NCBI RefSeq assembly: GCF_008329605.1
Contig: NZ_NPKO01000001.1
Coordinates: 186,001 to 250,000, forward strand
Source: Mycolicibacterium sp. P9-64
Lineage (GTDB): Bacteria > Actinomycetota > Actinomycetes > Mycobacteriales > Mycobacteriaceae
Direction of reading: 5' to 3'
DNA length: 64,000 nt
The notes under the pieces were generated by a model, which saw only the letters and a list, made by a program, of their open reading frames with translations, was not told the DNA's origin and searched no databases. Both the position numbers and the translations under genes were made by a program. Of this stretch, positions 60,070-64,000 are shown piece by piece (the stretch's first letter is position 1; each line of letters begins with the position of its first letter).

Positions 60070-60536
60070 GAGGGCCTCCCTTCAGCGGCTCGACGATGGG
60101 TAACTGCCCTGTGCAGTCACGACAACGTAAGGCCGAAGGTAATGGGCCAACATAAGGTACCGGGGAGTAGCCACTAATACTTCGTTAAGAAGTCTGGCCG
60201 GTGCCGCCAGCAAAATGGCCGAAACGAGCGCGCCGAGGGTACCTGCGGTTTCTTACGCGGGAGTGAACGCACTCTTCCCAGTAGCGGCCCTCCTCCTCCG
60301 CGCCTTCCAGGTCACCGAGTCGGATCGAGGAATCCGCGGGGGGCGTGGTGCTGCTCGGCTACGTCGGACGTCGCCCGGCGGGATTGGTTCGCAGCGTCGT
60401 GCGCCGTGCGGCGGACATCGCGAGGACGAAACCGTCCACCGCCGAACCGTCGGGAGTGACGATGCGGGGGCGGGACCGGTGTTGAGTGGCGCGTCCGGCG
60501 GCACGCGTCAGATCCCAAGCGCGCCGCCGCTCACGA
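60070..60536. other. 467-bp intergenic region without a supported gene
   Basis: No gene with family support was found. An open stretch on the plus strand ending at about 60485 encodes GGVVLLGYVGRRPAGLVRSV but lacks a good start, and no relative is known. The part at 60120-60190 is AT-richer and could hold the promoter of the STAS gene, which reads leftward from 60069. Confidence 0.5.
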
Positions 60537-61427
60537 TCAGGACGTCGATGCGTCGTAGATCGATTGGATCGCGTGGTCGAGTGTGGCGTCGAATTCGGCG
60601 TCGGACTGTTGGGCCGACAGTCCTTCGGTCAGCGCGCGGCTGAAACTGGCGATGAGGCCGGTGTTCTGGGCCAGCAGCGCGTCGGCCTCATCGCGCGAGT
60701 AGCCGCCGGACAGTGCCACCACGCGCATCACCCTGGGGTGCGCGATCAGCGGTGCGTAGTGGTTTGGCACCGTCGGCAACGACAGTTTGAGCATCACCTG
60801 CTGGTCGGCAGGGAGTTTGTCGAGGTGTTCGGCGATCACGTCGCGCAGAAGGTCCTCGGCGGCGGCCTTGTCGGGGATGGTGATGGTGACCTCGGGCTCC
60901 AGGATCGGGATCAGCCCGTGCCCGAGGACGGTCTGCCCCAGCTCGAACTGCTGCTCGACGATCGCGGCGATGCCCGAGGCATTGGCCGCACCGATGACCG
61001 ATCGCTCCTTGGTGCCGAAGATGCCCTTCTGCGCGGCACGGGCCAGCAGGTCGTCCACACCTGGGATCGGCTTCATCAGCTGAACGTCGTCGCTCGCCTC
61101 GGCGAGGCCCTTGTCGATCTTCAGGAACGGCACGACGCCCTTGTCGGCCCACAGGTACGTCGCCGTTGGCTTGCCGCTGATCTCACGATCCATGGTCTGC
61201 TCGAACAGGATGGCCCCAAGGATGCGGTCGCCACCGAATACCGGTGAGGTGATGATCCTGGAACGCATCTGGTGGATCAGGTCGTACATCTCCGCGTCGG
61301 AGGAGTACGAATCTTCCTGAATTCCATACAGGCGCAAGGCCTTCGGTGTCGATCCGCCACTCTGATCGAGTGCGGCGATGAAACCCTTGCCCGAACGCAT
61401 CCGCTCGGCCTGCTGTTGGTCTGGCAT
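60537..61427 (-). CDS. fda: Class I fructose-bisphosphate aldolase
   Basis: The 296-aa protein starts after GGAGAC and reads [35 protein letters not shown]. It shares [46 protein letters not shown], the Schiff-base Lys in MLKLSLPT, and [17 protein letters not shown] with Staphylococcus-type class I aldolases. It cleaves fructose 1,6-bisphosphate reversibly through a Lys Schiff base and needs no metal. Mycobacteria usually rely on a class II enzyme, so this is the additional class I form. Confidence 0.92.
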   Translation of the reverse strand: MPDQQQAERMRSGKGFIAALDQSGGSTPKALRLYGIQEDSYSSDAEMYDLIHQMRSRIITSPVFGGDRILGAILFEQTMDREISGKPTATYLWADKGVVPFLKIDKGLAEASDDVQLMKPIPGVDDLLARAAQKGIFGTKERSVIGAANASGIAAIVEQQFELGQTVLGHGLIPILEPEVTITIPDKAAAEDLLRDVIAEHLDKLPADQQVMLKLSLPTVPNHYAPLIAHPRVMRVVALSGGYSRDEADALLAQNTGLIASFSRALTEGLSAQQSDAEFDATLDHAIQSIYDASTS

Positions 61428-61459
61428 TGCGTTGTCTCCAATCGTGGGTGGCGCGGTTG

Positions 61460-61948
61460 TCAGTCGAGGGGGTATCGGTTGCGAAGCTTGAGCAAGGTAG
61501 CTTCGATGCCCTTCGTGTTGGCCTTCACGAAACCCAACCGTTCGTAGTACTTCAGTGTGTCCTTCAGCGTGCCGGTGGTGTGAAAGTCGAACGTTTCGGT
61601 GACGCGGGTGCGGCGCGGGTCCACCTGTTCGAACTCCCAGCGCCACCGATGGCCAAGCGGGTGGCGCCACTCGATCACCGAATCGGGTGTGAAGGCGGTG
61701 ACGGTGCTGGTGATCCGATAGGGCACGCCGAACATCCGCATCTTCGTCGAGAACTTGCTCCCCGCGGCGAGTTCCGCAGGCGCGCTGACGTTGTCGGCGA
61801 CAGTGCCCGAGCCGTCGAGTTCGGAGTGGCGACGGGGGTCGGCGACGATGGCGAACAGTTCGCTTGCGGGCGCTCCCACTTCGATGGACCTGCTGACGCG
61901 GCGAGGGCCGGCGTCCACGACGGTGACGGTCGGATTCTGTGCTGCCAT
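61460..61948 (-). CDS. SRPBCC (START-like) polyketide-cyclase family protein
   Basis: The 162-aa protein starts after AGGAGAGA and has the SRPBCC pattern: [33 protein letters not shown] at the start, then [33 protein letters not shown]. The C-terminal helix [28 protein letters not shown] closes the ligand cavity. It lies 30 bases after the Tat-exported hydrolase and 32 before the aldolase, all on the same strand. The ligand is unknown. Confidence 0.83.
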   Translation of the reverse strand: MAAQNPTVTVVDAGPRRVSRSIEVGAPASELFAIVADPRRHSELDGSGTVADNVSAPAELAAGSKFSTKMRMFGVPYRITSTVTAFTPDSVIEWRHPLGHRWRWEFEQVDPRRTRVTETFDFHTTGTLKDTLKYYERLGFVKANTKGIEATLLKLRNRYPLD

Positions 61949-61978
61949 GGTCTCTCTCCTGTGGATGGGCTACTGACG

Positions 61979-62983
61979 TCAGTAGCCGGCTACTTCGATG
62001 ATGGCATCGGCGAACTGCCGCGGCGCCTCCTGCGGCACGTTGTGTCCAATGCCGTCCAGGACGCGGTGGGAGTACTTGCCGGTGAACAGCTGCCGGTAGG
62101 CCCTTCCGTCCTTGGCAGGCCCGTCGAAGTCGCTGGACACCGTGATCGTCGGGGCGCTGATCTCGGGCTTGGCGGCGAGGCGACGCTCGAGGTCGTCGTA
62201 CTGGGGCTGGCCGGGGGCGAGGCTGAGGCGCCATCGGTAGTTGTGGATGACGATCTCGACGTGATCGGGGTTGGCGAATGCGGCGGCGCTGCGGTCGAAG
62301 GTGGCGTCGTCGAACGACCACGTGGGTGAGGCGTTGCGCCAGATCAACTCGTTGAAGTCGCGGGTGTTCTCCCGGTAGCCCTGCTCGCCGCGATCGGTGG
62401 CGAAGTAGTACTGATACCACCAGCCGTACTCCGCCTTGGGTGGGAGCGGCAGCAGGTTGGCGGCGAGGTTGACGATGATGTACCCGCTGACGGCCACGAG
62501 TGCCTTGCAGCGGTCGGGCCACAGCGCGGCGACCACGTCGGCAGACCTTGCACCCCAGTCGAATCCGCCGATCACGGCTCGCTGGATGTTCAGTGCGTCC
62601 ATGAGTGCGATGACGTCGCTGGCGATGGCGGCCTGTTGACCGTTGCGAACTTCGGCGTCGGACAGGAACGTGGTGCTGCCGTACCCGCGCAGGTAGGGGA
62701 CGATGACGCGGAACCCGCGGTCGGCAAGGATCGGCGCGACGTCGACGTAGCTGTGGATGTCGTATGGCCATCCGTGCAGCAGGATTACCGGCGGGCCGTC
62801 GGCGGGGCCGTCCTCGGCGTAGCCGATGTTGAGCACGCCCGCGTCGACCTGCTTGATGGACCGGAACGACGTGTGGCCCGTCGGTCGGTCGGCACTCGCG
62901 GTGGGCGCGGATGCGAGGCCCGCGACCGTGGCTCCTGCAGCGGCGAGGCCCACGATCTGCGTGAAGTCTCGCCTACTGATCAT
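61979..62983 (-). CDS. Tat-exported alpha/beta hydrolase with Asp nucleophile (epoxide-hydrolase-like)
   Basis: The 334-aa protein starts [31 protein letters not shown], a Tat signal (twin Arg in SRRDF) with cleavage near residue 31. The mature protein has [12 protein letters not shown] (oxyanion region), an Asp nucleophile in [18 protein letters not shown] and a C-terminal His in [11 protein letters not shown]. An Asp at the nucleophile elbow indicates an epoxide hydrolase or haloalkane dehalogenase type of reaction. It acts outside the cytoplasm. It is divergent from the NAD-binding gene at 63044. Confidence 0.86.
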   Translation of the reverse strand: MISRRDFTQIVGLAAAGATVAGLASAPTASADRPTGHTSFRSIKQVDAGVLNIGYAEDGPADGPPVILLHGWPYDIHSYVDVAPILADRGFRVIVPYLRGYGSTTFLSDAEVRNGQQAAIASDVIALMDALNIQRAVIGGFDWGARSADVVAALWPDRCKALVAVSGYIIVNLAANLLPLPPKAEYGWWYQYYFATDRGEQGYRENTRDFNELIWRNASPTWSFDDATFDRSAAAFANPDHVEIVIHNYRWRLSLAPGQPQYDDLERRLAAKPEISAPTITVSSDFDGPAKDGRAYRQLFTGKYSHRVLDGIGHNVPQEAPRQFADAIIEVAGY

Positions 62984-63043
62984 GTTGGAACTCCTCGTGT
63001 TTCACGCGTGGGAGCCTATCGTTGGACCAATGGAGGTACTGAG

Positions 63044-63715
63044 ATGCGGATCGTGATCGCTGGCGGGCACGGAAAGATCGCGCTGATCCTGGAACGGCTG
63101 CTTTCGGCGCGCGGCGATTCCGTCGTGGGGCTCATCCGCAACCCAGCCCAGGTTGCCGATCTGGAGGCGGCCGGCGCCGAGGCGGTGGTGGTGGACCTGG
63201 AGGAGGCGTCGATCGCGGAGGTGGCCCAGCATGTGCGTGGCGCGGACGCCGTGGTGTTCGCCGCGGGCGCTGGGCCCGGCAGCGGCGCGGCACGCAAGGA
63301 GACAGTCGACCGCGACGCCGCGATCCTGCTCGCCGACGCCGCGCTGGAGGCCGGGGTGAATCGCTACCTGATCGTCTCCTCGATCGGCGCCGACAAGCGA
63401 GCCGACGACCCGGGAACCGACCCGGTGTTCGCGGCCTACCTGCGGGCCAAGGCTGCTGCGGATCGGGCCGTCCAGGCCCGCACGGGGCTCAGCGCCACCA
63501 TCGTGCGACCCGGTCATCTCACCGACGAGGCGGGGATGGGACGCGTCGCGATCGCCGAATCCACCGGCCTTGGCAGCATTCCGCGCGCCGACGTCGCGGC
63601 GGTGCTCGTCGCGGTGTTGGACTCCCCGGACACCGGGGGTCACGCCTTCGATCTGATCAGCGGGGACACCACGATCGCCGACGCCGTGGAAGCCATCGCC
63701 GCCGTCGTTCACTAG
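63044..63715 (+). CDS. NAD(P)H-binding SDR_a5-type protein
   Basis: The 223-aa protein starts after GGAGGT with MRIVIAGGHGKIALILERLLSARGDSVVGLIRNPAQ, a Rossmann fold of the atypical SDR (NmrA/SDR_a5) group. It has VVFAAGAGPGSG, VSSIGAD and a late YLRAKAAADRAVQ, where Tyr/Lys of the SDR triad lie. The role could be NAD(P) sensing or isomerisation. It overlaps the next convergent gene by four bases at its stop. Confidence 0.85.
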   Translation: MRIVIAGGHGKIALILERLLSARGDSVVGLIRNPAQVADLEAAGAEAVVVDLEEASIAEVAQHVRGADAVVFAAGAGPGSGAARKETVDRDAAILLADAALEAGVNRYLIVSSIGADKRADDPGTDPVFAAYLRAKAAADRAVQARTGLSATIVRPGHLTDEAGMGRVAIAESTGLGSIPRADVAAVLVAVLDSPDTGGHAFDLISGDTTIADAVEAIAAVVH

Positions 63716-63978
63716 CGGCGCCACTGCGAACCGGTGTAGTTCTCCCACGGGCTGTAATCGGCGATCAGGTCCTCCTGGGGCGGCCGCTGATCCTCGGGCA
63801 CGTGCTGCAGGTTGATCCGGATGCGGTACCAGATCGAACTGGGCCCACGCATGCCGTCGACCAGAACGTCGACCGGCTCGAGCCGTTCCGCCGCCCCGGG
63901 ATGGCGCACACGCCACACGTCGAGCGCGGCCATGGCCTCATCCTTGGTCTTGGTCCTTGCGATCTCGATGAGCGGCAT
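63712..63978 (-). CDS. Small soluble mycobacterial hypothetical protein
   Basis: The 88-aa protein reads MPLIEIARTKTKDEAMAALD, then VRHPGAAERLEPVDVLVDGMRGPSSIWYRIRINLQHVPEDQRPPQ and a Trp/Tyr-rich end (DYSPWENYTGSQWRR). No signal or membrane segment is seen. The composition is protein-like and the pattern looks conserved in mycobacteria, but no function is known. Its 5' end lies 22 bases from the window edge, so further upstream control cannot be read. Confidence 0.65.
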   Translation of the reverse strand: MPLIEIARTKTKDEAMAALDVWRVRHPGAAERLEPVDVLVDGMRGPSSIWYRIRINLQHVPEDQRPPQEDLIADYSPWENYTGSQWRR

Positions 63979-64000
63979 TGTCGATTCACGTCGACCGTCC

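Noticed and set aside
60290..60487. Short open stretch with GGVVLLGYVGRRPAG
   Set aside because: No start codon in a sensible place, no relative recognised, and shadow-like composition.
1..64000. CRISPR arrays, tRNA, rRNA, insertion sequences, integrase genes and phage genes
   Set aside because: No regularly spaced repeats, no cloverleaf or rRNA stretch and no transposase or integrase motif were found by reading. A tRNA or small RNA could still be missed without a covariance-model search.

Overview
The window reads as a chromosomal segment of a rapidly growing mycobacterium (Mycolicibacterium-like). It is high-GC, densely packed and uses many GTG starts. It also carries a typical mycobacterial set of families: two cutinases with GYSQG motifs, an Rv1733c-like membrane protein, a one-transmembrane class III adenylate cyclase, a transmembrane Ser/Thr kinase, YhgE/Pip, small secreted Cys-paired proteins, F420/LLM oxidoreductases, and many TetR, MarR, GntR, IclR and AsnC regulators. 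No rRNA, tRNA, transposase, integrase, phage gene or CRISPR array was found. Species cannot be fixed from sequence reading alone.

Layout. 1-447: end of a conserved membrane-protein gene broken by an extra C in a C run. 0.48-5.3 kb: small envelope proteins, a DUF2628 protein and an adenylate cyclase. 5.5-7.4 kb: TetR plus MFS efflux pump with a perfect 24-bp palindrome in front. 7.4-9.3 kb: two-component system. 9.4-10.2 kb: small secreted protein plus DUF417 membrane protein. 10.2-11.3 kb: CoA-transferase. 11.4-18.1 kb: gamma-glutamylation catabolic operon (C26 hydrolase, SDR, glutamine synthetase-like ligase, aldehyde dehydrogenase, GntR) facing an APC permease. 18.2-20.5 kb: LysR, a 57-aa secreted peptide ending in a strong terminator, and a Gfo/Idh/MocA oxidoreductase. 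20.5-22.5 kb: MFS transporter fused to a universal-stress domain. 22.8-29.3 kb: envelope region with a lipoprotein, two cutinases, MarR/quinone oxidoreductase, membrane kinase and a beta-lactamase-fold serine hydrolase. 29.3-32.1 kb: YhgE/Pip coupled to a degenerate ABC ATPase. 32.3-37.3 kb: FAD monooxygenase/TetR, ThDP enzyme, acyltransferase/TetR. 37.3-46.1 kb: leftward catabolic cluster (dehydratase, FAD desaturase-like, EthD/RedY-like, aldehyde dehydrogenase, TetR, APC permease, aldolase remnant, TIM-barrel protein). 46.3-50.6 kb: rightward IclR, SDR, acyl-CoA-dehydrogenase-like monooxygenase, LLM oxidoreductase, HxlR. 50.8-54.9 kb: AsnC and a 1157-aa indolepyruvate ferredoxin oxidoreductase. 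54.9-56.8 kb: a second small-secreted/DUF417 module and two small membrane proteins. 56.8-64 kb: LLM monooxygenase, medium-chain dehydrogenase, STAS protein, class I fructose-bisphosphate aldolase, SRPBCC, Tat-exported hydrolase, NAD-binding protein and a small hypothetical protein.

How the genes work together. Two regions are amine or amino-acid catabolic islands, each with its own APC permease, aldehyde dehydrogenase and local regulators. The first (11.4-18.1 kb) fits a pathway in which an amine is gamma-glutamylated, its alcohol is oxidised to aldehyde and then acid, and glutamate is released by the C26 hydrolase. Having an SDR and no amine oxidase suggests an amino alcohol such as ethanolamine. 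The second (37-50 kb) has an unknown substrate. A 9-bp AT-rich motif repeated in front of two of its transcription units suggests control by the neighbouring IclR protein. Several regulators have clear palindromes at the expected position, which makes their targets testable. The least described structures are the twice-occurring pair of a small secreted Cys-paired protein with a DUF417 membrane protein, and the YhgE/Pip partner whose ABC-ATPase motifs are eroded.
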